The position numbers were made by a program, and so were the translations under genes. A stretch of DNA of 58,187 nucleotides from DASTSN01 sp035760665 (GTDB taxonomy: Bacteria; Bacteroidota; Bacteroidia; Chitinophagales; Chitinophagaceae). This document shows, piece after piece, positions 24,849-33,528 of the stretch. The stretch is from the NCBI GenBank assembly GCA_035760665.1, contig DASTSN010000080.1, positions 1 to 58,187 of the forward strand, in the 5' to 3' direction. How positions within the stretch are numbered: the stretch's first letter is position 1; the number at the start of each line of letters is the position of its first letter. The notes below the pieces were generated by a model. That model was not told the DNA's origin. It made no database searches and saw nothing but the letters and a program-made list of their open reading frames with translations.

Positions 24849-25988
24849 ATGAATTTTCAAGTTGAAGAACTTACGCAGCAGGTGGCGGCAACAGCCCGCG
24901 AGTTTGCCCAGCAACAGATAAAACCACATGTGATGGAGTGGGATGAAAGCCAGGAATTCCCGGTTCATATATTTAAAGCGTTAGGTAAACTCGGGTTGAT
25001 GGGTGTGCTGGTACCGGAGCAGTATGGCGGTGCAGGATTGCGGTACGTTGAATACAAAGCCATCATCGAGGAAATAGCAAAGGTTTGCGGTTCCATTGGG
25101 CTTAGTCTTGCAGCGCACAACTCGCTTTGTACGGGTCATATCCTGACATTTGGTAATGAGGAACAAAAAAACAAATACCTGCCCAGGCTGGCCAGCGGGG
25201 AATGGATTGGAGCCTGGGGCCTCACAGAACCCAATACGGGCAGCGATGCCGGAAATATGAAGTGCACGGCTGTAAAAGACGGGAAGGACTGGATTATCAA
25301 CGGCACCAAATGCTGGATCACACATGGAAAAAGCGGGGATGTGGCAGTCGTAGTGTGCCGAACGGGTGAGCCCCGTACCAGCGGTAACGCTACAGCCTTT
25401 GTGGTAGAAAAGGGCACGGCTGGCTTCAGCGGGGGTAAAAAAGAAAATAAACTCGGTATGCGGGCCAGCGAAACAGCCGAAATGATTTTTGATAATTGCC
25501 GTATCCCGGATGCCAACCGGCTGGGTGAGGTTGGCGACGGTTTTCGCCAGGCGCTAAAAGTACTCGACGGCGGCAGAATTTCCATCGCTTCCTTATCATT
25601 AGGTATTGCTAAGGGTGCTTACGAGGCAGCCTTGCAGTATGCGCAGGAGCGGCATCAATTTGATAAACCCATTGCCAGTTTCCAGGGAATTGCGTTTAAA
25701 CTGGCGGACATGGCCACTGAAATACAGGCAGCAGAGTTACTTACCCTGAAGGCCTGTGATCTGAAAAACCGTGGCGAATATGTAACAACCACGGCCGCAA
25801 TGGCAAAATATTATGCCAGTGAAACAGCTGTAAAAGTGGCAAACGATGCTGTGCAAATCTTTGGCGGCTACGGCTATACAAAAGATTTCCCGGTGGAAAA
25901 GTTTTATCGGGATGCCAAGCTCTGCACCATTGGTGAAGGTACCAGCGAGATTCAGAAACTGGTTATTTCAAGAGACGTACTGCGCTGA
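24849..25988 (+). CDS. Acyl-CoA dehydrogenase
   Basis: A 379-residue flavoenzyme that forms the trans-2-enoyl bond of an acyl-CoA thioester. The FAD- and substrate-binding stretch GLTEPNTGSDAGNMKC lies near residue 120, and WIINGTKCWITHG follows. The catalytic base region near the C-terminus, GEGTSEIQ, places the glutamate at about E363. KFYRDAKLCTIGEGTSE is typical of short- and medium-chain acyl-CoA dehydrogenases. I chose the ATG at 24849. A longer frame from a GTG at 24792 would run through the terminator hairpin, and its first residues do not look like the family. No electron-transfer flavoprotein gene is nearby. Confidence 0.94.
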   Translation: MNFQVEELTQQVAATAREFAQQQIKPHVMEWDESQEFPVHIFKALGKLGLMGVLVPEQYGGAGLRYVEYKAIIEEIAKVCGSIGLSLAAHNSLCTGHILTFGNEEQKNKYLPRLASGEWIGAWGLTEPNTGSDAGNMKCTAVKDGKDWIINGTKCWITHGKSGDVAVVVCRTGEPRTSGNATAFVVEKGTAGFSGGKKENKLGMRASETAEMIFDNCRIPDANRLGEVGDGFRQALKVLDGGRISIASLSLGIAKGAYEAALQYAQERHQFDKPIASFQGIAFKLADMATEIQAAELLTLKACDLKNRGEYVTTTAAMAKYYASETAVKVANDAVQIFGGYGYTKDFPVEKFYRDAKLCTIGEGTSEIQKLVISRDVLR

Positions 25989-26070
25989 ATAGATCAGCAG
26001 CATTTGCCAAACTGGTAAAAGGCTTTTACGCTAGCGAAGCAGTTTCTTTTAATCGGTAGCCGGTGGAGTG

Positions 26071-27879
26071 TTATTTTACTTCCTGCATATCCACCAGGCG
26101 TTTATAAAAGCCATTTTGTGCAATAAGCTGGTCGTGGTTACCGCGTTCCACTATCTTGCCTTTCTGCAGCACGATAATCTCGTCGGCATGCCGTATGGTG
26201 CTTAGCCGGTGGGCAATTACAATACTGGTGCGGTTTTGCATCATGTTATTGATAGCATCCTGAACCAGTCGTTCACTTTCCGTATCCAGCGAGGAGGTGG
26301 CTTCATCTAATATCAAAATCGGTGGGTTTTTTAAAACGGCCCTTGCAATGGTCAACCGTTGTTTTTCTCCGCCACTTAATTTGGAACCTCTATCGCCAAT
26401 ATTGCTGTGGTAACCTTGTTCTTTTTTTAAAATAAAGTCGTGGGCGTTGGCAATTTTAGCAGCAGCAATAATTTGCTCTTCGGTAGCCTCCGGAAAGCCC
26501 AGGGCAATATTGGCGGCAATAGAGTCATTGAATAAGATGGGCTCCTGCGTAACAATACTCATCTGGCTACGCACAGATTGCAGGGAATAGTCCTTGATGT
26601 TGATGCCGTCTATCAGCACTTCTCCGCCGGTCACATCATGGAAGCGCGGCACCAGGTCGGCTAATGTGGATTTACCGGCACCGGAGGAACCCACCAGCGC
26701 AATGGTTTTCCCTTTTTCTATGATGAAGTTAATATCATCCAAAATGACGGCATCATCGTACGCAAACCGAACGTGGCGAAATTCAATTTTATCTGTAAAA
26801 GATGTAAGCTGCCGTCCTCCGGGATTGTCATCTACCGTTACGGTTGTTTTCAGTACATCTTCAATGCGCCCAATAGCGGCTGAGCCTTTTTGCATGTTGC
26901 TGAACGAAGTTGATAATGTTTTTACCGGTGTGATGACATTGTAAAACAGCGCCAGGTAAGCGAGGAAGGTAGATGGCGCCAGGGGGATTTGCTTACCCAG
27001 TACAAGCTGGCCGCCAAACCATAAAATTCCCACGAAGACTAGCACGCCCAGGAATTCAGACATGGGTGAGGCCATGTCCCGGCGGCGACTGATTTTGTTT
27101 TTAGCATTCAGCAAGCTATTATTGATATTGTTAAACCGGTCCCGCAACATGGATTCCACGTTGAATGCCTTGATAACCCGCAAACCATTGAGCGTTTCAT
27201 CCATCACTGATAAAGATTCTCCCTGCAGAATGGCAGCTTCGCTGGATTGTTTTTTTAGTGAGCGGGAAATGCGGCCGAGGATAAAACCAATCACAGGAAT
27301 ACAAACAAGAATGACCAGGGTAAGCTGCGGGCTGATGTAAAACAGGACGCCAAAAGTGATGAGGATTGTTAACGGATCACGGATCAATCCTTCCAATGTA
27401 CTGACCACTGAAGTTTCCACCTCTGCCACATCGTTGGTAACCCGGCTCATCAGGTCGCCTTTTCTTTTTTCTGTAAAGTAACCAATGGGTAACCGCAGGA
27501 TTTTATGATAGAGTTCAGCTCTGAGGTTGTTGACGATTTTATTTTTTAACGGGTTAAGTACATAAAACGACAGGTATAAAAACAGGTTTTTTAAAAAAAT
27601 AGAGGCAACAATCACTACACAAATAATAGCCAGGGCGCCGATGGGCGTCATGTGATGTACCTGGCTCACCATCAGTTGGCGCAGTTGTTCCATGGCGGGA
27701 TTGTCAGCCTTTTTGGTAAAACCGCTGTCGTTTCCATTAAATATCAGGTCAAAAAACGGGGATAACATACCGAACGAAGCAATGGAAAAGACGATGGACA
27801 GGACAATAAACAAAAAGTAAAGTGCGATGGATGCTTTGAAATGCTTTAGATAGCCAAAAATCCTTGAATATTTCTTCAT
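26071..27879 (-). CDS. ABC exporter, fused membrane and ATPase domains (MsbA-like)
   Basis: A 602-residue half-transporter that should work as a homodimer. The membrane domain (about 1-330) has six hydrophobic segments; the coupling region includes ERKGDLMSRVTNDV-like residues (EKRKGDLMSRVTNDVAEVET). The ATPase domain has Walker A GSSGAGKST, the signature LSGGEKQRLTIARAVL and Walker B ILILDEATSSLD, followed by IAHRLSTIRHAD. Many such proteins flip lipids or export drugs. Lipid A genes are about 6 kb away, but this does not prove an MsbA role. It is convergent with the acyl-CoA dehydrogenase and divergent from rbfA across 64 bases. Confidence 0.93.
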   Translation of the reverse strand: MKKYSRIFGYLKHFKASIALYFLFIVLSIVFSIASFGMLSPFFDLIFNGNDSGFTKKADNPAMEQLRQLMVSQVHHMTPIGALAIICVVIVASIFLKNLFLYLSFYVLNPLKNKIVNNLRAELYHKILRLPIGYFTEKRKGDLMSRVTNDVAEVETSVVSTLEGLIRDPLTILITFGVLFYISPQLTLVILVCIPVIGFILGRISRSLKKQSSEAAILQGESLSVMDETLNGLRVIKAFNVESMLRDRFNNINNSLLNAKNKISRRRDMASPMSEFLGVLVFVGILWFGGQLVLGKQIPLAPSTFLAYLALFYNVITPVKTLSTSFSNMQKGSAAIGRIEDVLKTTVTVDDNPGGRQLTSFTDKIEFRHVRFAYDDAVILDDINFIIEKGKTIALVGSSGAGKSTLADLVPRFHDVTGGEVLIDGINIKDYSLQSVRSQMSIVTQEPILFNDSIAANIALGFPEATEEQIIAAAKIANAHDFILKKEQGYHSNIGDRGSKLSGGEKQRLTIARAVLKNPPILILDEATSSLDTESERLVQDAINNMMQNRTSIVIAHRLSTIRHADEIIVLQKGKIVERGNHDQLIAQNGFYKRLVDMQEVK

Positions 27880-27943
27880 TATGGGAATTGATGCTGTAAA
27901 CGGGGCAAAGTAACTAATTTTACAAAGAATAAACCGTAAGATT

Positions 27944-28321
27944 ATGCAGGAAGGAAAAAGACAAAAACAAGTGGGCGGTCTGATCCAGGAAGAAATGAAT
28001 GCTATTTTTCAGCGGCTTGGATTGAATATGCTAGAGGGCGGAATGGTTTCTATTTCCGGTGTCAAAATAACTCCTGATTTACTGGAGGCAAGAATTTACC
28101 TCAGCTTTTACCAGGTGCCCGACACCAAGGCTGCCATGAAGAAAATTGAAGAGAAAAGCAGGGATATTAAAAAAGAACTGGCAGCAAGACTGCGGCAGCA
28201 ACTCAGGCGCATCCCGGAGATCAAATACTTCATCGACGATACGCTGGACCATGTATTCCGGATGGAGGAATTGTTTAAGGAAATCGAACAAAAAAATAAA
28301 AAGAACCCAGAAAACAAATAG
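27944..28321 (+). CDS. rbfA: Ribosome-binding factor A
   Basis: A 125-residue single KH-like domain protein that helps mature the 30S subunit and 16S rRNA 5' end. Family features are KQVGGLIQEEMNAIFQR at the N-terminus, VSISGVKITPDLLEARIYLS in the core, and ELAARLRQQLRRIPEIKYFIDD toward the end, where the lysine-rich C-terminus begins. It starts shortly after a loose TAATTTTA box in the 64-base divergent gap. The following permease gene begins 28 bases after its stop, so the two are probably co-transcribed. Confidence 0.95.
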   Translation: MQEGKRQKQVGGLIQEEMNAIFQRLGLNMLEGGMVSISGVKITPDLLEARIYLSFYQVPDTKAAMKKIEEKSRDIKKELAARLRQQLRRIPEIKYFIDDTLDHVFRMEELFKEIEQKNKKNPENK

Positions 28322-28349
28322 TTTCCGGTTTATTGTAAAACTGATCAAT

Positions 28350-29582
28350 TTGAATCTTTCCCGAAAGTTTGCCTGGCGATACTTTAGAGCTAAGAAATCA
28401 ACGAATGCAATCAATATCATTGCCTGGATCAGTATTGTTGCGATTATTATCGGAACAACAGCCTTAATTCTTGTACTGAGCGTCTTTAACGGGTTTGAAG
28501 GACTTGTCAAATCATTGTATTCTTCATTTTATGCCGATCTGAAAGTTTCCCCTGTTTCCGGCAAAACAATCACGGTTACCCAGGAGCAATTACAAAAATT
28601 GAAAGGACTCCAGGGGATTAAAAATTTTTCCCTGGTGCTGGAAGAAAAGGCATTGCTGCAGAATGGAGAATATCAGTCTGTCGTCTACCTGAAAGGGGTA
28701 GACGAAAATTACCGTTATATCTCCGGGGTACCCAAAAGTATGGTGAAAGGAAACTTCAACCTGGGTACAGACGATTCCCCCTCGCTTGTGCTGGGCGCCG
28801 GTATAGAAAATGCAGTGGGTGTTCAATCAGACAGAAACTTACTGCCATTACTTGTGTATTTGCCCAGGAAAACTGAATCTGCCCAATTAGATCCCCTGCA
28901 ATCCATCAGTGTAGATACAATCACGACTTCGGGAGCATTTGTTATTCAGTCAGATTTTGATAATAAATATGCCATAACGAATCTTGCTTTTGTTAAGCGC
29001 ATGCTGGAACTGCCCAAAGAGGAATATGGCGGACTGGAAATTGCATTGTCGGATCCTTCGCTGGCCAACCAGCTTAAACCTGCAGTGCAACAGTTTTTTC
29101 CGCCCGATCAATACAAAGTGCAGACCCGTTACGAACAAAACCAGGGTTTATATTCGGTGATGCGGGCGGAAAAATGGGTGATTTATGCGGTGCTTTCTCT
29201 CATCCTCGTCGTGGCGGCGTTTAATATCATTGGTGCATTAACCATGCTAGTACTGGAAAAAGAAAAAGATATTAGTGTATTGCATGCATTAGGTGGCAGC
29301 AGAACGTTTATCCAGCGTATTTTTTTACAGGAAGGCATGTTGCTGGCGTTTGCCGGAGCAGTTATCGGTATGTTGCTGGCCTTAGTGATTGCGTATGTGC
29401 AAATACGGTTTAAACTAATACCATTAGCGGGAGGATCTTTTCTGATTGATTACTTCCCGGTTAAACTGAAGCTGGCAGATTTTATACTGGTAGGCGCCAC
29501 TGTTTTTGTGATTGCCCTGGTTGCTTCTTACATTCCGGCACGTAAAGCTGCCGCTGCAGACCTAACACTCAGGAGCGAATAG
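28350..29582 (+). CDS. FtsX/LolC-E-like ABC transporter permease, TTG start
   Basis: A 410-residue inner-membrane permease. One N-terminal membrane helix (about 24-48) is followed by a large periplasmic domain of about 220 residues, then three helices at about 275-300, 320-350 and 375-400, ending in SYIPARKAAAADLTLRSE. This layout matches the LolC/LolE and FtsX families. In lipoprotein sorting, LolCDE extracts lipoproteins from the inner membrane. The frame also extends upstream through rbfA in another register, but the family N-terminus MNLSRKFAWRYFRAKKSTNA fits a TTG start at 28350. No ATPase (LolD) gene is adjacent. TTG with no visible Shine-Dalgarno suggests low translation or a strong structural start. 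Confidence 0.88.
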   Translation: MNLSRKFAWRYFRAKKSTNAINIIAWISIVAIIIGTTALILVLSVFNGFEGLVKSLYSSFYADLKVSPVSGKTITVTQEQLQKLKGLQGIKNFSLVLEEKALLQNGEYQSVVYLKGVDENYRYISGVPKSMVKGNFNLGTDDSPSLVLGAGIENAVGVQSDRNLLPLLVYLPRKTESAQLDPLQSISVDTITTSGAFVIQSDFDNKYAITNLAFVKRMLELPKEEYGGLEIALSDPSLANQLKPAVQQFFPPDQYKVQTRYEQNQGLYSVMRAEKWVIYAVLSLILVVAAFNIIGALTMLVLEKEKDISVLHALGGSRTFIQRIFLQEGMLLAFAGAVIGMLLALVIAYVQIRFKLIPLAGGSFLIDYFPVKLKLADFILVGATVFVIALVASYIPARKAAAADLTLRSE

Positions 29583-29638
29583 CTGTTGTTAATTGCCAGC
29601 CGATAACCTGCCATATAAAAAATCAAAAGCATTTTTGC

Positions 29639-30493
29639 TTAGTAGTCGCCAACGGTTTCGGGTAGTTGAGCCAGGGCTTTTTGCAACTGCTCATCATTGG
29701 GTGCTACGCCGTGCCAGTTATGGTCATTTTCCATAAAGTCTACACCTTTGCCCATAATGGTGTGCATCATGATGGCAACAGGTTTTTGCTGGCCGGCCAG
29801 GGATTTGGCCTTTTCCAGCGTGTTGATTACATCTTCCATGTCATTTCCGTTCATCTCAAGGGTGGTCCAGCCAAAAGCTTCAAATTTATTGCGGATATTA
29901 CCAAGGCTCATCACTTTGTCTGTTGGTCCATCAATTTGCTGGCCATTCCAGTCGATTGTCGAAATCAGGTTGTCAACACGATGATGTGCTGAGAACATAA
30001 CGGCCTCCCATATTTGTCCTTCATCAAGTTCGCCATCGCCATGCAAGGAAAATACAAAATTCGGTTCACCATTTAGTTTCTTCGTTAGTGCAGCACCTAT
30101 GGCAACACTCATGCCCTGGCCCAGGGATCCGGATGCAATTCTGATACCCGGCAGGTGCTCGTGTGTAGCAGGGTGCCCCTGCAGGCGTGAATTGATTTTG
30201 CGGAACGTGGTCATTTCACTGGTAGCAAAATAGCCGCTGCGGGAGAGTGCTGAATAATAGACAGGAGAAATATGACCATTGGATAAAATGAACACATCCT
30301 CCTTTGTTGCATTCATATCGAAAGCGGGGTTGTGTTTCATTACTTTGAAAAAAAGAGCAGTAAAGAAATCTGCACAACCCAGGGAGCCGCCCGGGTGTCC
30401 GCTGTTGGCACCGTGCACCATCCGAAGAATATCGCGGCGAATCTGGGTTGCTATATCTTTTAATTCGGGGATAGAATAATTTTTCGTTTCCAT
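29639..30493 (-). CDS. Transketolase, N-terminal (thiamine diphosphate-binding) subunit
   Basis: A 284-residue protein equal to the N-terminal third of transketolase. It shows ANSGHPGGSLGCADFFTALF, LGQGMSVAIGAALTKK and the thiamine/metal motif LHGDGELDEGQIWEAVM, with TIDWNGQQIDGPT downstream. It ends after the first domain, so it needs a second polypeptide carrying the pyrimidine-binding and C-terminal domains. In most split transketolases that second gene follows directly, but here the next gene downstream is the convergent permease. The partner must therefore be elsewhere in the genome. Confidence 0.92.
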   Translation of the reverse strand: METKNYSIPELKDIATQIRRDILRMVHGANSGHPGGSLGCADFFTALFFKVMKHNPAFDMNATKEDVFILSNGHISPVYYSALSRSGYFATSEMTTFRKINSRLQGHPATHEHLPGIRIASGSLGQGMSVAIGAALTKKLNGEPNFVFSLHGDGELDEGQIWEAVMFSAHHRVDNLISTIDWNGQQIDGPTDKVMSLGNIRNKFEAFGWTTLEMNGNDMEDVINTLEKAKSLAGQQKPVAIMMHTIMGKGVDFMENDHNWHGVAPNDEQLQKALAQLPETVGDY

Positions 30494-30703
30494 TAAACTT
30501 TTCGTAGTTTTTCGATTCCAAACGCGGAATTACGCTGCAAAAGTGCAATCTTTTTCAATATGAAAGAACGAACTGGAAAAATAGATACGAACAGTGAGTG
30601 ATTTTACGTTAAAGTTATTTTATTACGTACGCTTAAATAAAATGATGCATTTGCTATAAACTTAAGCGTCTAACAATTACTTTTGTAACTCAAAACCCGC
30701 TGA
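30494..30703. other. Divergent intergenic region between transketolase and the WecA-type gene
   Basis: No gene is seen here. On the plus strand TACTTTTG at 30678-30685 is an exact TAnnTTTG box 18 bases before the ATG at 30704; the nearest upstream TTTG is about 24 bases away, slightly too far. No equally good box was found facing the transketolase gene. Confidence 0.55.
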
Positions 30704-31846
30704 ATGCTCGATGTAATTTTGACAGGATCTGTTGCTTTCATTATCACTTTCCTGGCGATACCTGTTGTATTGCAGATAGCGGAAATAAAAAAGCTTTACG
30801 ATATACCCGATCAGCGTAAGCTTCATAAAAGACCGATTCCTTCGCTGGGGGGTATTGCCATTTTTGCAGGTTTTTTTCTGGCCTCATTACTTTCCATCTC
30901 AGCATACAGCAGTCCTGAGTTTCAATATTTTTTTGCAGCAGCCTTTGTTATCTTTTTCCTCGGGCTAAAGGATGACCTGGTGATTTTAACCGCTTCTAAA
31001 AAATTTGCGGGACAACTTATTGCCACTGCTATACTGGTGCACTTAGGCGGCATCCGGCTTACAAGCATGCACGGGCTGTTTGGCTTTCAGGATGTTCCCG
31101 AGGCATTTAGCCTGGCGCTTTCCTATCTTACCATTATTGTTGTCATGAATTCTTTCAATCTCATTGATGGAGTAGATGGCCTGGCCGGCTCATTGGGGAT
31201 TATGACGATGGTGGTATTTGGCATTTATTTTTACATGGCCGAAGAACCTGCCTATACATTGCTTGCTTTTGCATTGGTGGGCAGCCTGCTTGCTTTTCTT
31301 ATCTTCAATCATCACCCGGCCAAAATCTTTATGGGCGATTCCGGATCACTGATGATTGGATTGATCAATGCAATCCTGGTGATAAAATTTATTAACCTGG
31401 CAGATTCTCCCACGGCACTGGTTCATGTAGAATCGGCGGTAGCTGTGGGTTTCGCGGTGCTGATGGTGCCATTATTTGATACATTACGGGTATTTGGCAT
31501 CAGAATTTTTAAAGGTGTATCTCCGTTTACGCCTGACCGCAATCACATTCATCACCTGATGATTGATAAAGGCATGAATCCTCCTTCGGTAACGCTCTAT
31601 TGCCTGGCGATTAATTTGTTTTTTCTGTCAACAGCCTTTTTCTTAAAAGGCCTTGGTGCAACTTCTCTTTTTTTGATTTTACTGGGATCGGCTTTCTGCG
31701 GACTGGCTGTTTTTTATTACCGCAGATCAAAAAGCAAGGAACTGGTTGTTTCAAAAATTCCCGGAGCCGTCCTCAATGGCGAATACAAACAGCCTTCTAA
31801 ACTGGTACCGCTGACAAAAGAATCAGCAATTGCAGAGCAGAACTGA
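30704..31846 (+). CDS. Undecaprenyl-phosphate sugar-1-phosphate transferase (WecA/MraY family)
   Basis: A 380-residue polytopic membrane enzyme with about ten helices. It transfers a HexNAc-1-phosphate (usually GlcNAc-1-P) from a UDP-sugar to undecaprenyl phosphate, starting a surface polysaccharide. Conserved cytoplasmic motifs are visible in order: LGLKDDLVIL, NSFNLIDGVDGLAGS, HHPAKIFMGDSGSLMIG and FTPDRNHIHHLMIDKG, the last being the HIHH carbohydrate-recognition loop of WecA rather than MraY. The C-terminal 30 residues are soluble. No other polysaccharide genes flank it, so the target glycan is unknown. It may supply O-antigen or A-LPS-like glycan. Confidence 0.9.
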   Translation: MLDVILTGSVAFIITFLAIPVVLQIAEIKKLYDIPDQRKLHKRPIPSLGGIAIFAGFFLASLLSISAYSSPEFQYFFAAAFVIFFLGLKDDLVILTASKKFAGQLIATAILVHLGGIRLTSMHGLFGFQDVPEAFSLALSYLTIIVVMNSFNLIDGVDGLAGSLGIMTMVVFGIYFYMAEEPAYTLLAFALVGSLLAFLIFNHHPAKIFMGDSGSLMIGLINAILVIKFINLADSPTALVHVESAVAVGFAVLMVPLFDTLRVFGIRIFKGVSPFTPDRNHIHHLMIDKGMNPPSVTLYCLAINLFFLSTAFFLKGLGATSLFLILLGSAFCGLAVFYYRRSKSKELVVSKIPGAVLNGEYKQPSKLVPLTKESAIAEQN

Positions 31847-31892
31847 TTGCTGGCAACTGTCAGTTTGGAATGAATCCTTCCGGGTTTTCATT

Positions 31893-31924
31893 TTTGTGCT
31901 ATTATCGCTGTTTCATTAGCTTTG
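31893..31924 (+). promoter_or_regulatory. Promoter of frr
   Basis: TTTG at 31893-31896 and TAGCTTTG at 31917-31924 are spaced by 20 bases. It is one of the best Bacteroidota promoters in the window. Transcription should begin near 31929, giving a leader of about 18 bases. Confidence 0.8.
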
Positions 31925-31946
31925 CCACGCTTAAAAAACAATTATT

Positions 31947-32510
31947 ATGGCAGAAGATTTCGCATCGGTGTATACCGGGGCTGAAGCGCAAATGAATAAA
32001 GCGATCAGTCACCTCGAAACTGAACTGATTAAAATCCGTGCCGGAAAGGCAAATCCCCAGATGATCGACGGGATTGTTGTTGATTATTATGGATCGCCTG
32101 TGCCCATCAGCCAGGTAGGCAATATCAGTGTATTGGATGCCCGCACACTCAGCATTCAGCCATGGGAAAAAAATATGCTGCAACCGATTGAGCGGGCCAT
32201 TATTGCATCTAATATTGGTATTACACCACAAAATGATGGCAATCTTATACGCTTGTTTTTACCCCCGCTGACCGAAGAGCGAAGGAAAGAATTGGTAAAA
32301 AAATGTCATGGTGAAGCCGAACACTCTAAAGTGGCTATCCGCAATATCCGCCGGGATGCAATTGAACAGATAAAAAAACTGCAAAAAGGGGGATTGAGTG
32401 AAGATGCAGCCAAAGACGCAGAAAAAGATGTTCAAAATATGACCGATAAGTATATATCGCTGGTGGATAAACACCTGGCAGCAAAAGAAAAAGAGATCAT
32501 GTCGGTCTGA
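31947..32510 (+). CDS. frr: Ribosome recycling factor
   Basis: A 187-residue protein that, with EF-G, splits post-termination ribosomes. The family core is clear: LIKIRAGKANPQMIDGIVVD, YYGSPVPISQVGNISV, ARTLSIQPWEKNMLQPIERA and NDGNLIRLFLPPLTEERRKE, followed by the long three-helix bundle ending in DKHLAAKEKEIMSV. The length is normal. In many bacteria frr follows pyrH and tsf; here it stands alone with its own promoter and a terminator after it. Confidence 0.97.
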   Translation: MAEDFASVYTGAEAQMNKAISHLETELIKIRAGKANPQMIDGIVVDYYGSPVPISQVGNISVLDARTLSIQPWEKNMLQPIERAIIASNIGITPQNDGNLIRLFLPPLTEERRKELVKKCHGEAEHSKVAIRNIRRDAIEQIKKLQKGGLSEDAAKDAEKDVQNMTDKYISLVDKHLAAKEKEIMSV

Positions 32511-32541
32511 TAAAGCAATATCATATTTCCTTACCATTCAG

Positions 32542-32580
32542 CACCCCATTTTTTCGATAAAACTGGGGTGTTTTATTTAT
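32542..32580 (+). terminator. Terminator after frr
   Basis: CACCCCA (32542-32548) and TGGGGTG (32564-32570) pair across a loop that can extend with T-A pairs, followed by TTTTATTTAT. It overlaps the last codons of the convergent EamA gene. Confidence 0.8.
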
Positions 32581-33436
32581 TTGCCAGGTAAACACCAACG
32601 AGTATGATACCCAGGCCGGCAACCTGGTAAACGGTTATATTTTCTCCATAGATAACGCCCCACAGCAGTGCAATAAAGGGAATGCCGTAAGCGACCAGCG
32701 ATGCAAATAATCCGCCGGCCTTTTTTACCAGCAGGTAAAATAGCATTGTGGCAATAGCGCTGCCGCCAATGCCCAGCAGGCACGACATGAAAACTGAGCG
32801 GCGGATAACCGGATCGCTGAATGAAAGCCGGAAAAAATCATGATACCACAATAACAACCCGGCGGGCAGAGTCATCATCGCAACGGAAACGGTGGCGATA
32901 TGAAGGGGTTTAATACCGGGCAACGTATGACTCACAACATTGATGTTGATGCCGTAAATAATAGTAGCCAGTAGTATTAGTGAACCAAACTTAATATTTT
33001 CGATATGCGATGTGTCGTGTAAAAATAACAGGCAAAGGCCTGCAAAACCTGCTAAAACACCAATGATTTTCCTTCGCTGTACATAATCTTTAAAAAATAA
33101 AACACCGATTATGACTACAAATATTGGGGTCAATGAATTTAAAATACCCGCTAAGGAACTATCTAGGTTATGCGAAATAGCAGTTGCATACAAGTAGGCC
33201 GGCAGCAGGTTGCCGGTGAGCCCGGCAATAAAAACCAGCCATAATTTTTTACGGGGTACTTTCGAATGATGCGCCAGCGCAAATGGAATCAATACAACAC
33301 CGGCTGCAAAAATGCGCAGTGAAGCAATTTGTGAGCCAGTAAGGCCCTGCTTGCTTACTTTCATTAAAATAAATGAACTGCCCCAAATGAAGCTAAGCGA
33401 AATAAACAAAATCCATTTCAGCAGGTTGTAGCGCAT
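32573..33436 (-). CDS. EamA/DMT-family transporter
   Basis: A 287-residue membrane protein with ten predicted helices in two repeated halves, as in the drug/metabolite transporter superfamily. The first half starts LKWILFISLSFIWGSSFILM and includes LTGNLLPAYLYATAI. The second half has LLGIGGSAIATMLFYLLVKK and ends GLGIILVGVYLANK. Substrates of these exporters range from amino acids to nucleosides, and none can be inferred here. The gene is divergent from PPK2 and convergent with frr, so it is probably a single transcription unit. Confidence 0.9.
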   Translation of the reverse strand: MRYNLLKWILFISLSFIWGSSFILMKVSKQGLTGSQIASLRIFAAGVVLIPFALAHHSKVPRKKLWLVFIAGLTGNLLPAYLYATAISHNLDSSLAGILNSLTPIFVVIIGVLFFKDYVQRRKIIGVLAGFAGLCLLFLHDTSHIENIKFGSLILLATIIYGININVVSHTLPGIKPLHIATVSVAMMTLPAGLLLWYHDFFRLSFSDPVIRRSVFMSCLLGIGGSAIATMLFYLLVKKAGGLFASLVAYGIPFIALLWGVIYGENITVYQVAGLGIILVGVYLANK

Positions 33437-33528
33437 GGTATCGGCTGAATTTTTTTAGGCAGCAATCCGCCAGGGTGAATTGCCCGGTAAAATTGTTTAA
33501 CTTGGTATGAATATAATTCAAATTAATT

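Noticed and set aside
28146..28349. Permease start overlapping rbfA at 28146
   Set aside because: The first 68 residues are an out-of-frame reading of rbfA. The family N-terminus begins at TTG 28350, after the rbfA stop.
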